From positions 13,247,167 through 13,311,166 of the forward strand of contig OX326956.1 of NCBI GenBank assembly GCA_946800325.1: a stretch of 64,000 nt of DNA. Direction: 5' to 3'. Below are positions 37,320-51,327 of this stretch, piece by piece. Positions within the stretch are counted from its first letter, which is position 1. Each line of letters starts with the position of its first letter. The stretch comes from Luzula sylvatica (Eukaryota; Streptophyta; Magnoliopsida; Poales; Juncaceae). A program made the position numbers and the translations under genes. The notes beneath the pieces are model-generated. The model saw nothing but the letters and a program-made list of their open reading frames with translations. It was not told the DNA's origin and did no database searches.

Positions 37320-40300
37320 ACAAACACTAAGATAGTTTGTTTTTCGATTCAAAACAAGATTTTAACGCTTTGAGCAGTTCAAATAACGTGTTTTTAGATC
37401 ATTTGTATCGTATCTTTTACTACATAACTTTTCACCAAATTTCACAAACACTAAGAAAGTTTGTTTTTCGATTCAAAACAAGATTTTAACACTTTGAGGA
37501 GTTCAAATAACGTGTTTTAAGATCATTTGTATCGTATCTTTTAGTACACAACTTTTCACCAAATTTCACAAACGCTAAGATAGTTTGTTTTTAGATTCAA
37601 AACAAGATTTTAACGCTTTGAGCAGTTCAAATAACGTGTTTTTAGATCATTTGTATCGTATCTTTTACTACATAACTTTTCACCAAATTTAACAAACACT
37701 AAGAAAGTTTGTTTTTCGATTCAAAACAAAATTTTAACGCTTTGAGGAGTTCAAATAACGTGTTTTTAGATCATTTGTATCGTATCTTTTAGTACATAAC
37801 TTTTCACCAAATTTCACAAACGCTTAGAAAGTTTGTTTTTCGATTCAAAACAATATTTTAACGCTTTGAGGAGTTCAAATAACGTGTTTTTAGATCATTT
37901 GTATCGTATCTTTTAGTACATAACTTTTAACCAAATTTCACAAAAACTAAGAAAGTTTGTTTTTCGATTCAAAACAAGATTTTAACGCTTTCAGGAGTTC
38001 AAATAACGTGTTATTAGATCATTTGTATCGTATCTTTTAGTACATAACTTTTCACCAAATTTCACAAACACTAAGATAGTTTGTTTTTCGATTCAAAACA
38101 AGATTTTAACGCTTTGTGGAGTTCAAATAACGTGGTTTTAGATCATTTGTATCGTATCTTTTAGTACACAACTTTTCACCAAATTTCACAAACACTAAGA
38201 TAGTTTGTTTTTCGTTACAAAACACGATTTTAACGCTTTGAGGAGTTCAAATAACGTGTTTTTAGATCATTTGTATCGTATCTTTTACTACATAACTTTT
38301 CACCAAATTTCACAAACACTAAGAAAGTTTGTTTTTCGATTCAAAACAAGATTTGAACGCTTTGAGGCGTTCAAATAACGTGTTTTAGGATCATTTGTAT
38401 CGTATCTTTTAGTACATAACTTTTCACCAAATTTCACAAACACTAAGAAAGTTTGTTTTTCGATTCAAAACAAGATTTTAACGCTTTGAGGAGTTCAAAT
38501 AACGTGTTTTAAGATCATTTGTATCGTATCTTTTACTACATAACTTTTCACCAAATTTCACAAACACTAAGAAAATTTGTTTTTCGATTCAAAACAAGAT
38601 TTGAACGCTTTGAGGAGTTCAAATAACGTGTTTTTAGATAATTTGTATCGTATCTTTTAGTACATAATTTTCACCAAATTTCACAAACACTAAGATAGTT
38701 TGTTTTTCGATTCAAAACAAGATTTTAACGCTTTGAGCAGTTCAAATAACGTGTTTTTAGATCATTTGTATCGTATCTTTTACTACATAACTTTTCACCA
38801 AATTTCACAAACACTAAGAAAGTTTGTTTTTCGATTCAAAACAAGATTTGAACGCTTTGAGGAGTTCAAATAACGTGTTTTAAGATCATTTGTATCGTAT
38901 CTTTTAGTACATAACTTTTCACCAAATTTCACAAACACTAAGATAGTTTGTTTTTCGATTCAAAACAAGATTTTAACGCTTTGAGCAGTTCAAATAACGT
39001 GTTTTTAGATCGTTTGTATCGTATCTTTTACTACATAACATTTCACCAAATTTAACAAACACTAAGAAAGTTTGTTTTTCGATTCAAAACAAAATTTTAA
39101 CGCTTTGAGGAGTTCAAATAACGTGTTTTTAGATCATTTGTATCGTATCTTTTAGTACATAACTTTTCACCAAATTTCACAAACGCTTAGAAAGTTTGTT
39201 TTTCGATTCAAAACAAGATTTTAACGCTTTGAGGAGTTCAAATAACGTGTTTTTAGATCATTTGTATCGTATCTTTTAGTACATAACTTTTAACCAAATT
39301 TCACAAAAACTAAGAAAGTTTGTTTTTCGATTCAAAACAAGATTTTAACGCTTTGAGGAGTTCAAATAACGTGTTATTAGATCATTTGTATTGTATCTTT
39401 TAGTACATAACTTTTCACCAAATTTCACAAACTCTAAGATAGTTTGTTTTTCGATTCAAAACAAGATTTTAACGCTTTGAGGAGTTCAAATAACGTGTTT
39501 TTAGACCATTTGTATCGTATCTTTTAGTACACAACTTTTCACCAAATTTCACAAACACTAAGATAGTTTGTTTTTCGTTTCAAAACAAGATTTTAACGCT
39601 TTGAGGAGTTCAAATAACATGTTTTTAGATCATTTGTATCGTATCTTTTACTACATAACTTTTCACCAAATTTCACAAACACTAAGAAAGTTTGTTTTTC
39701 GATTCAAAACAAGATTTGAACGCTTTGAGGCGTTCAAATAACGTGTTTTAAGATCATTTGTATCGTATCTTTTAGTACATAACTTTTCACAAAATTTCAC
39801 AAACACTAAGAAAGTTTGTTTTTCGATTCAAAACAAGATTTTAACGCTTTGAGGAGTTCAAATAACGTGTTTTAAGATCATTTGTATTGTATCTTTTACT
39901 ACATAACTTTTCACCATATTTCACAAACACTAAGAAAGTTTGTTTTTCGATTCAAAACAAGATTTGAACGCTTTGAGGAGTTCAAATAACAGGTTTTAAG
40001 ATCATTTGTATCGTATCTTTTAGTACATAACTTTTCACCAAATTTCACAAACACTAAGAAAGTTTGTTTTTCGATTCAAAACAAGATTTTAACGCTTTGA
40101 GGAGTTCAAATAACGTGTTTTAAGATCAGTTGTATCGTATCTTTTAGTACATAACTTTTCACCAAATTTCACAAACACTAAGAAAGTTTGTTTTTCGATT
40201 CAAAACAAGATTTTAACGCTTTGAGGAGTTCAAATAACGTGTTTTTAGATCATTTGTATCGTATCTTTTAGTACACAACTTTTCACCAAATTTCACAAAA

Positions 40301-43300
40301 ACTAAGATAGTTTGTTTTTCGTTTCAAAACAAGATTTTAACGCTTTGAGGAGTTCAAATAACATGTTTTTAGATCATTTGTATCGTATCTTTTACTACAT
40401 AACTTTTCACCAAATTTCACAAACACTAAGAAAGTTTGTTTTTCGATTCAAAACAAGATTTGAACGCTTTGAGGAGTTCAAATAACGTGTTTTAAGATCA
40501 TTTGTATCGTATCATTTACCACATAACTTTTCACCAAATTTCACAAACACTAAGAAAGTTTGTTTTTCGATTCAAACCAAGATTTTAACGCTTTGAGGAG
40601 TTCAAATAACGTGTTTTTAGATCATTTGTATCGTATCTATTACTACATAAATTTTCACCAAATTTCACAAAAACTAAGAAAGTTTGTTTTTCGATTCAAA
40701 AGAAGATTTGAACGCTTTGAGGAGTTCAAATAACGTGTTTTTAGATCATTTGTATCGTATCTTTTAGTACATAACTTTTCCCCAAATTTCACAAACACTA
40801 AGATAGTTTGTTTTTCGATTCAAAACAAGATTTGAACGCTTTGAGGAGTTCAAATAACGTGTTTTTAGATCATTTGTATCGTATCTTTTAGTACATAACT
40901 TTTCACCAAATTTCACAAACACTAAGAAAGTTTGTTTTTCGATTCAAAACAAGATTTTAACGCTCTGAGGAGTTCAAATAACGTGTTTTAAGATCATTTG
41001 TATCGTATCTTTTACTACATAACTTTTCACCAAATTTCACAAACACTAAGAAAGTTTGTTTTTCGATTCATAACAAGATTTGAACGCTTTGAGGAGTCCA
41101 AATAACGTGTTTTTAGATCATTTGTATCGTATCTTTTAGTACATAACTTTTCACCAAATTTCACAAACACTAAGAAAGTTTGTTTTTCGATTCAAAAGAA
41201 GATTTGAACGCTTTGAGGAGTTCAAATAACGTGTTTTTAGATCATTTGTATCGTATCTTTTAGTACATAACTTTTCCCCAAATTTCACAAACACTAAGAT
41301 AGTTTGTTTTTCGATTCAAAACAAGATTTAAACGCTTTGAGGAGTTCAAATAACGTGTTTTTAGATCATTTGTATCGTATCTTTTAGTACATAACTTTTC
41401 ACCAAATTTCACAAACACTAAGAAAGTTTGTTTTTCGATTCAAAACAAGATTTTAACGCTCTGAGGAGTTCAAATAACGTGTTTTAAGATCATTTGTATC
41501 GTATCTTTTACTACATAACTTTTCACCAAATTTCACAAACACTAAGAAAGTTTGTTTTTCGATTCAAAACAAGATTTGAACGCTTTGAGGAGTTCAAATA
41601 ACGTGTTTTTAGATCATTTGTATCGTATCTTTTACTACATAACTTTTCACCAAATTTCACAAACACTAAGAAAGTTTGTTTTTCGATTCAAAACAAGATT
41701 TTAACGCTTTGAGGAGTTCAAATAACGTATTTTAAGATCATTTGTATCGTATCTTTTACTACATGACTTTTCACCAAATTTCACGAACACTAAGAAAGTT
41801 TGTTTTTCGATTCAAAACAAGATTTTAACGCTTTGAGGAGTTCAAATAACGTGTTTTTAGATCATTTGTATCGTATCTTTTAGTACACAACTTTTCACCA
41901 AATTTCACAAAAACTAAGATAGTTTGTTTTTCGTTTCAAAACAAGATTTTAACGCTTTGAGGAGTTCAAATAACATGTTTTTAGATCATTTGTATCGTAT
42001 CTTTTACTACATAACTTTTCACCAAATTTCACAAACACTAAGAAAGTTTGTTTTTCGATTCAAAAGAAGATTTGAACGCTTTGAGGAGTTCAAATAACGT
42101 GTTTTTAGATCATTTGTATCGTATCTTTTAGTACATAACTTTTCCCCAAATTTCACAAACACTAAGATAGTTTGTTTTTCGATTCAAAACAAGATTTGAA
42201 CGCTTTGAGGAGTTCAAATAACGTGTTTTTAGATCATTTGTATCGTATCTTTTAGTACATAACTTTTCACCAAATTTCACAAACACTAAGAAAGTTTGTT
42301 TTTCGATTCAAAACAAGATTTTAACGCTCTGAGGAGTTCAAATAACGTGTTTTAAGATCATTTGTATCGTATCTTTTACTACATAACTTTTCACCAAATT
42401 TCACAAACACTAAGAAAGTTTGTTTTTCGATTCATAACAAGATTTGAACGCTTTGAGGAGTCCAAATAACGTGTTTTTAGGTCATTTGTATAGTATCTTT
42501 TAGTACATAATTTTCACCAAATTTCACAAACACTAAGATAGTTTGTTTTTCGATTCAAAACAAGATTTTAACGCTTTGAGCAGTACAAATAACGTGTTTT
42601 TAGATCATTTGTATGGTATCTTTTACTACATAACTTTTCACCAAATTTCACAAACACTAAGAAAGTTTGTTTTTCGATTCAAAACAAGATTTGAACGCTT
42701 TGAGGAGTTCAAATAACGTGTTTTTAGATCATTTGTATCGTATCTTTTAGTACACAACTTTTCACCAAATTTCACAAACACTAAGATAGTTTGTTTTTCG
42801 TTTCAAAACAAGATTTTAACGCTTCGTGGAGTTCAAATAACGTGTTTTTAGATCATTTGTATCGTATCTTTTAGTACACAACTTTTCACCAAATTTCACA
42901 AACACTAAGATAGTTTGTTTTTCGATTCAAAACAAGATTTGAACGCTTTGAGCAGTTCAAATAACGTGTTTTAAGATCATTTGTATCGTATGTTTTACTA
43001 CATAACTTTTCACCAAATTTCACAAACACTAAGAAAATTTGTTTTTCGATTCAAAACAAGATTTGAACGCTTTGAGCAGTTCAAATAACGTGTTTTTAGA
43101 TCATTGTATCGTATCTTTTACTACATAACTTTTCACCAAATTTCACAAACACTAAGAAAGTTTGTTTTTCGATTCAAAACAAGATTTGAACGCTTTGAGG
43201 AGTTCAAATAACGTGTTTTAAGATCATTTGTATCGTATCTTTTAGTACATAACTTTTCACCAAATTTCACAAACGCTAAGATAGTTTGTTTTTCGTTTCA

Positions 43301-45128
43301 AAACAAGATTTTAACGCTTTGAGGAGTTCAAATAACGTGTTTTTAGATCATTTGTATCGTATCTTTTACTACATAACTTTTCACCAAATTTCACAAACAC
43401 TAAGATAGTTTGTTTTTCGATTCAAAACAAGATTTGAACGCTTTGAGCAGTTCAAATAACGTGTTTTAAGATCATTTGTATCGTATCTTTTACTACATAA
43501 GTTTTCACCAAATTTCACAAACACTAAGAAAATTTGTTTTTCGATTCAAAACAAGATTTGAACGCTTTGAGGAGTTCAAATAACGTGTTTTTAGATCATT
43601 TGTATCGTATCTTTTACTACATAACTTTTCACCAAATTTCACAAACACTAAGATAGTTTGTTTTTCGATTCAAAACAAGATTTGAACGCTTTGAGGAGTT
43701 CAAATAACGTGTTTTTAGATCATTTGTATCGTATCTTTTACTACATAACTTTTCACCAAATTTCACAAACACTAAGAAAGTTTGTTTTTCGATTCAAAAC
43801 AAGATTTTAACACTTTGAGGAGTTCAAATAACGTGTTTTAAGATTATTTGTATCGTATCTTTTAGTACACAACTTTTCACCAAATTTCACAAACGCTAAG
43901 ATAGTTTGTTTTTAGATTCAAAACAAGATTTTAACGCTTTGAGCAGTTCAAATAACGTGTTTTTAGATCATTTGTATCGTATCTTTTACTACATAACTTT
44001 TCACCAAATTTCACAAACACTAAGAAAGTTTGTTTTTCGATTCAAAACAAGATTTGAACGCTTTGAGGAGTTCAAATAACGTGTTTTAAGATCATTTGTA
44101 TCGTATCTTTTAGTACATAACTTTTCACCAAATTTCACAAACACTAAGATAGTTTGTTTTTCGATTCAAAACAAGATTTTAACGCTTTGAGCAGTTCAAA
44201 TAACGTGTTTTTAGATCGTTTGTATCGTATCTTTTACTACATGACATTTCACCAAATTTAACAAACACTAAGAAAGTTTGTTTTTCGATTCAAAACAAAA
44301 TTTTAAAGCTTTGAGGAGTTCAAATAACGTTTTTTAAGATCATTTGTATCGTATCTTTTAGTACATAACTTTTCACCAAATTTCACAAACGCTTAGAAAG
44401 TTTGTTCTTCGATTCAAAACAAGATTTTAACGCTTTGAGGAGTTCAAATAACGTGTTTTTAGATCATTTGTATCGTATCTTTTAGTACATAACTTTTAAC
44501 CAAATTTCACAAAAACTAAGAAAGTTTGTTTTTCGATTCAAAACAAGATTTTAACGCTTTGAGGAGTTCAAATAACGTGTTATTAGATCATTTGTATCGT
44601 ATCTTTTAGTACATAACTTTTCACCAAATTTCACAAACACTAAGATAGTTTGTTTTTCGATTCAAAACAAGATTTTAACGCTTTGAGGAGTTCAAATAAC
44701 GTGTTTTTAGATCATTTGTATCGTATCTTTTAGTACACAACTTTTCACCAAATTTCACAAACACTAAGATAGTTTGTTTTTCGTTTCAAAACAAGATTTT
44801 AACGCTTTGAGGAGTTCAAATAACATGTTTTTAGATCATTTGTATCGTATCTTTTACTACATAACTTTTCACCAAATTTCACAAACACTAAGAAAGTTTG
44901 TTTTTCGATTCAAAACAAGATTTGAACGCTTTGAGGCGTTCAAATAACGTGTTTTAAGATCATTTGTATCGTATCTTTTAGTACATAACTTTTCACAAAA
45001 TTTCACAAACACTAAGAAAGTTTGTTTTTCGATTCAAAACAAGATTTTAACGTTTTGAGGAGTTCAAATAACGTGTTTTAAGATCATTTGTATTGTATCT
45101 TTTACTACATACCTTTTCACCATATTTC
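37320..45128 (+). repeat. 63-monomer tandem block, copy two (7809 bp)
   Basis: Starts exactly where copy one ends and finishes with the same CACCATATTTC end. It carries an extra one-base deletion at about 43104 (CATTGTATC) where copy one has CATTTCTATC (35292). It has monomers with GAGCAGTAC and GTATGGTATC near 42590-42614 that copy one lacks. Confidence 0.85.
43101..43110 (+). other. One-base deletion variant of the monomer (GATCATTGTATC)
   Basis: One T is missing from CATTTGTATC. The same change is at 54507 and 58353 in the same neighbourhood (after an AAAATTTG, GAGCAG monomer). The corresponding place in the first 63-monomer copy (35292) has CATTTCTATC without a deletion, so the deletion arose after those copies separated or was lost there. 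Confidence 0.85.
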
Positions 45129-47731
45129 ACAAACACTAAGAAAGTTTGTTTTTCGATTCAAAACAAGATTTGAACGCTTTGAGGAGTTCAAATAACGGGT
45201 TTTAAGATCATTTGTATCGTATCTTTTAGTACATAACTTTTCACCAAATTTCACAAACACTAAGAAAGTTTGTTTTTCGATTCAAAACAAGATTTTAACG
45301 CTTTGAGGAGTTCAAATAACGTGTTTTAAGATCATTTGAATCGTATCTTTTAGTACATAACTTTTCACCAAATTTCACAAACACTAAGAAAGTTTGTTTT
45401 TCGATTCAAAACAAGATTTTAACGCTTTGAGGAGTTCAAATAACGTATTTTAAGATCATTTGTATCGTATCTTTTAGTACATGACTTTTCACCAAATTTC
45501 ACGAACACTAAGAAAGTTTGTTTTTCGATTCAAAACAAGATTTTAACGCTTTGAGGAGTTCAAATAACGTGTTTTTAGATCATTTGTATCGTATCTTTTA
45601 GTACACAACTTTTCACCAAATTTCACAAAAACTAAGATAGTTTGTTTTTCGTTTCAAAACAAGATTTTAACGCTTTGAGGAGTTCAAATAACATGTTTTT
45701 AGATCATTTGTATCGTATCTTTTACTACATAACTTTTCACCAAATTTCACAAACACTAAGAAAGTTTGTTTTTCGATTCAAAACAAGATTTGAACGCTTT
45801 GAGGAGTTCAAATAACGTGTTTTAAGATCATTTGTATCGTATCATTTACCACATAACTTTTCACCAAATTTCACAAACACTAAGAAAGTTTGTTTTTCGA
45901 TTCAAACCAAGATTTTAACGCTTTGAGGAGTTCAAATAACGTGTTTTTAGATCATTTGTATCGTATCTATTACTACATAACTTTTCACCAAATTTCACAA
46001 ACACTAAGAAAGTTTGTTTTTCGATTCAAAAGAAGATTTGAACGCTTTGAGGAGTTCAAATAACGTGTTTTTAGATCATTTGTATCGTATCTTTTAGTAC
46101 ATAACTTTTCCCCAAATTTCACAAACACTAAGATAGTTTGTTTTTCGATTCAAAACAAGATTTGAACGCTTTGAGGAGTTCAAATAACGTGTTTTTAGAT
46201 CATTTGTATCGTATCTTTTAGTACATAACTTTTCACCAAATTTCACAAACACTAAGAAAGTTTGTTTTTCGATTCAAAACAAGATTTTAACGCTCTGAGG
46301 AGTTCAAATAACGTGTTTTAAGATCATTTGTATCGTATCTTTTACTACATAACTTTTCACCAAATTTCACAAACACTAAGAAAGTTTGTTTTTCGATTCA
46401 TAACAAGATTTGAACGCTTTGAGGAGTCCAAATAACGTGTTTTTAGGTCATTTGTATAGTATCTTTTAGTACATAATTTTCACCAAATTTCACAAACACT
46501 AAGATAGTTTGTTTTTCGATTCAAAACAAGATTTTAACGCTTTGAGCAGTTCAAATAACGTGTTTTTAGATCGTTTGTATCGTATCTTTTACTACATAAC
46601 ATTTCACCAAATTTAACAAACACTAAGAAAGTTTGTTTTTCGATTCAAAACAAAATTTTAACGCTTTGAGGAGTTCAAATAACGTGTTTTTAGATCATTT
46701 GTATCGTATCTTTTAGTACATAACTTTTCACCAAATTTCACAAACGCTTAGAAAGTTTGTTTTTCGATTCAAAACAAGATTTTAACGCTTTGAGGAGTTC
46801 AAATAACGTGTTTTTAGATCATTTGTATCGTATCTTTTAGTACATAACTTTTAACCAAATTTCACAAAAACTAAGAAAGTTTGTTTTTCGATTCAAAACA
46901 AGATTTTAACGCTTTGAGGAGTTCAAATAACGTGTTATTAGATCATTTGTATCGTATCTTTTAGTACATAACTTTTCACCAAATTTCACAAACTCTAAGA
47001 TAGTTTGTTTTTCGATTCAAAACAAGATTTTAACGCTTTGAGGAGTTCAAATAACGTGTTTTTAAACCATTTGTATCGTATCTTTTAGTACACAACTTTT
47101 CACCAAATTTCACAAACACTAAGATAGTTTGTTTTTCGTTTCAAAACAAGATTTTAACGCTTTGAGGAGTTCAAATAACATGTTTTTAGATCATTTGTAT
47201 CGTATCTTTTACTACATAACTTTTCACCAAATTTCACAAACACTAAGAAAGTTTGTTTTTCGATTCAAAACAAGATTTGAACGCTTTGAGGCGTTCAAAT
47301 AACGTGTTTTAAGATCATTTGTATCGTATCTTTTAGTACATAACTTTTCACAAAATTTCACAAACACTAAGAAAGTTTGTTTTTCGATTCAAAACAAGAT
47401 TTTAACGCTTTGAGGAGTTCAAATAACGTGTTTTAAGATCATTTGTATTGTATCTTTTACTACATAACTTTTCACCATATTTCACAAACACTAAGAAAGT
47501 TTGTTTTTCGATTCAAAACAAGATTTGAACGCTTTGAGGAGTTCAAATAACAGGTTTTAAGATCATTTGTATCGTATCTTTTAGTACATAACTTTTCACC
47601 AAATTTCACAAACACTAAGAAAGTTTGTTTTTCGATTCAAAACAAGATTTTAACGCTTTGAGGAGTTCAAATAACGTGTTTTAAGATCAGTTGTATCGTA
47701 TCTTTTAGTACATAACTTTTCACCAAATTTC

Positions 47732-49343
47732 ACAAACACTAAGAAAGTTTGTTTTTCGATTCAAAACAAGATTTTAACGCTTTGAGGAGTTCAAATAACG
47801 TGTTTTTAGATCATTTGTATCGTATCTTTTAGTACACAACTTTTCACCAAATTTCACAAAAACTAAGATAGTTTGTTTTTCGTTTCAAAACAAGATTTTA
47901 ACGCTTTGAGGAGTTCAAATAACATGTTTTTAGATCATTTGTATCGTATCTTTTACTACATAACTTTTCACCAAATTTCACAAACACTAAGAAAGTTTGT
48001 TTTTCGATTCAAAACAAGATTTGAACGCTTTGAGGAGTTCAAATAACGTGTTTTAAGATCATTTGTATCGTATCATTTACCACATAACTTTTCACCAAAT
48101 TTCACAAACACTAAGAAAGTTTGTTTTTCGATTCAAACCAAGATTTTAACGCTTTGAGGAGTTCAAATAACGTGTTTTTAGATCATTTGTATCGTATCTA
48201 TTACTACATAACTTTTCACCAAATTTCACAAACACTAAGAAAGTTTGTTTTTCGATTCAAAAGAAGATTTGAACGCTTTGAGAAGTTCAAATAACGTGTT
48301 TTTAGATCATTTGTATCGTATCTTTTAGTACATAACTTTTCCCCAAATTTCACAAACACTAAGATAGTTTGTTTTTCGATTCAAAACAAGATTTGAACGC
48401 TTTGAGGAGTTCAAATAACGTGTTTTTAGATCATTTGTATCGTATCTTTTAGTACATAACTTTTCACCAAATTTCACAAACACTAAGAAAGTTTGTTTTT
48501 CGATTCAAAACAAGATTTTAACGCTCTGAGGAGTTCAAATAACGTGTTTTAAGATCATTTGTATCGTATCTTTTACTACATAACTTTTCACCAAATTTCA
48601 CAAACACTAAGAAAGTTTGTTTTTCGATTCATAACAAGATTTGAACGCTTTGAGGAGTCCAAATAACGTGTTTTTAGATCATTTGTATCGTATCTTTTAG
48701 TACATAACTTTTCACCAAATTTCACAAACACTAAGAAAGTTTGTTTTTCGATTCAAAAGAAGATTTGAACGCTTTGAGGAGTTCAAATAACGTGTTTTTA
48801 GATCATTTGTATCGTATCTTTTAGTACATAACTTTTCCCCAAATTTCACAAACACTAAGATAGTTTGTTTTTCGATTCAAAACAAGATTTAAACGCTTTG
48901 AGGAGTTCAAATAACGTGTTTTTAGATCATTTGTATCGTATCTTTTAGTACATAACTTTTCACCAAATTTCACAAACACTAAGAAAGTTTGTTTTTCGAT
49001 TCAAAACAAGATATTAACGCTCTGAGGAGTTCAAATAACGTGTTTTAAGATCATTTGTATCGTATCTTTTACTACATAACTTTTCACCAAATTTCACAAA
49101 CACTAAGAAAGTTTGTTTTTCGATTCAAAACAAGATTTGAACGCTTTGAGGAGTTCAAATAACGTGTTTTTAGATCATTTGTATCGTATCTTTTACTACA
49201 TAACTTTTCACCAAATTTCACAAACACTAAGAAAGTTTGTTTTTCGATTCAAAACAAGATTTTAACGCTTTGAGGAGTTCAAATAACGTATTTTAAGATC
49301 ATTTGTATCGTATCTTTTACTACATGACTTTTCACCAAATTTC
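47732..49343 (+). repeat. 13-monomer higher-order unit, copy A
   Basis: Thirteen monomers (1612 bp) in a fixed order: GTGTTTTTAG with ACACAAC; CACAAAAAC with TTCGTTTC and ACATG; CATTTACCAC; CAAACCAAG with TCTATTAC; AAAGAAG with GAGAAG and TTTTCCCC; AAGATAG with TTTGAAC; CGCTCTGAG; CATAACAAG with GAGTCC; AAAGAAG with TTTTCCCC; TTTAAACGC; CGCTCTGAG; TTTGAAC; and CGTATTTTAAG with CATGAC. Copy B is separated by three extra monomers. The older relatives near 32.5-34.1 and 40.2-41.8 kb have a similar order. Confidence 0.85.
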
Positions 49344-49715
49344 ACAAACACTAAGAAAGTTTGTTTTTCGATTCAAAAGAAGATTTGAACGCTTTGAGGA
49401 GTTCAAATAACGTGTTTTTAGATCATTTGTATCGTATCTTTTAGTACATAACTTTTCCCCAAATTTCACAAACACTAAGATAGTTTGTTTTTCGATTCAA
49501 AACAAGATTTGAACGCTTTGAGGAGTTCAAATAACAGGTTTTAAGATCATTTGTATCGTATCTTTTAGTACATAACTTTTCACCAAATTTCACAAACACT
49601 AAGAAAGTTTGTTTTTCGATTCAAAACAAGATTTTAACGCTTTGAGGAGTTCAAATAACGTGTTTTAAGATCAGTTGTATCGTATCTTTTAGTACATAAC
49701 TTTTCACCAAATTTC
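49344..49715 (+). repeat. Three-monomer chimeric spacer between 13-monomer units
   Basis: Exactly 372 bp. The first monomer is an AAAGAAG/TTTTCCCC type as at 48728. The second starts as AAGATAG with TTTGAACGC but ends AACAGGTTTTAAG, a form otherwise seen at 21768, 32304, 39990 and 47551. The third is the CAGTTGTATC type. The switch is inside the second monomer (about 49490-49530), joining two distant positions of the older block in register. Confidence 0.8.
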
Positions 49716-51327
49716 ACAAACACTAAGAAAGTTTGTTTTTCGATTCAAAACAAGATTTTAACGCTTTGAGGAGTTCAAATAACGTGTTTTTAGATCATTT
49801 GTATCGTATCTTTTAGTACACAACTTTTCACCAAATTTCACAAAAACTAAGATAGTTTGTTTTTCGTTTCAAAACAAGATTTTAACGCTTTGAGGAGTTC
49901 AAATAACATGTTATTAGATCATTTGTATCGTATCTTTTACTACATAACTTTTCACCAAATTTCACAAACACTAAGAAAGTTTGTTTTTCGATTCAAAACA
50001 AGATTTGAACGCTTTGAGGAGTTCAAATAACGTGTTTTAAGATCATTTGTATCGTATCATTTACCACATAACTTTTCACCAAATTTCACAAACACTAAGA
50101 AAGTTTGTTTTTCGATTCAAACCAAGATTTTAACGCTTTGAGGAGTTCAAATAACGTGTTTTTAGATCATTTGTATCGTATCTATAACTACATAACTTTT
50201 CACCAAATTTCACAAACACTAAGAAAGTTTGTTTTTCGATTCAAAAGAAGATTTGAACGCTTTGAGAAGTTCAAATAACGTGTTTTTAGATCATTTGTAT
50301 CGTATCTTTTAGTACATAACTTTTCCCCAAATTTCACAAACACTAAGATAGTTTGTTTTTCGATTCAAAACAAGATTTGAACGCTTTGAGGAGTTCAAAT
50401 AACGTGTTTTTAGATCATTTGTATCGTATCTTTTAGTACATAACTTTTCACCAAATTTCACAAACACTAAGAAAGTTTGTTTTTCGATTCAAAACAAGAT
50501 TTTAACGCTCTGAGGAGTTCAAATAACGTGTTTTAAGATCATTTGTATCGTATCTTTTACTACATAACTTTTCACCAAATTTCACAAACACTAAGAAAGT
50601 TTGTTTTTCGATTCATAACAAGATTTGAACGCTTTGAGGAGTCCAAATAACGTGTTTTTAGATCATTTGTATCGTATCTTTTAGTACATAACTTTTCACC
50701 AAATTTCACAAACACTAAGAAAGTTTGTTTTTCGATTCAAAAGAAGATTTGAACGCTTTGAGGAGTTCAAATAACGTGTTTTTAGATCATTTGTATCGTA
50801 TCTTTTAGTACATAACTTTTCCCCAAATTTCACAAACACTAAGATAGTTTGTTTTTCGATTCAAAACAAGATTTAAACGCTTTGAGGAGTTCAAATAACG
50901 TGTTTTTAGATCATTTGTATCGTATCTTTTAGTACATAACTTTTCACCAAATTTCACAAACACTAAGAAAGTTTGTTTTTCGATTCAAAACAAGATTTTA
51001 ACGCTCTGAGGAGTTCAAATAACGTGTTTTAAGATCATTTGTATCGTATCTTTTACTACATAACTTTTCACCAAATTTCACAAACACTAAGAAAGTTTGT
51101 TTTTCGATTCAAAACAAGATTTGAACGCTTTGAGGAGTTCAAATAACGTGTTTTTAGATCATTTGTATCGTATCTTTTACTACATAACTTTTCACCAAAT
51201 TTCACAAACACTAAGAAAGTTTGTTTTTCGATTCAAAACAAGATTTTAACGCTTTGAGGAGTTCAAATAACGTATTTTAAGATCATTTGTATCGTATCTT
51301 TTACTACATGACTTTTCACCAAATTTC
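49716..51327 (+). repeat. 13-monomer higher-order unit, copy B
   Basis: The same order as copy A, 1612 bp. It carries a private ACATGTTATTAG at about 49909 and TCTATAACTAC near 50180 where the other copies have TCTATTACTAC. The GAGAAG monomer at 50265 lines up with 51877 in copy C. Confidence 0.88.
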
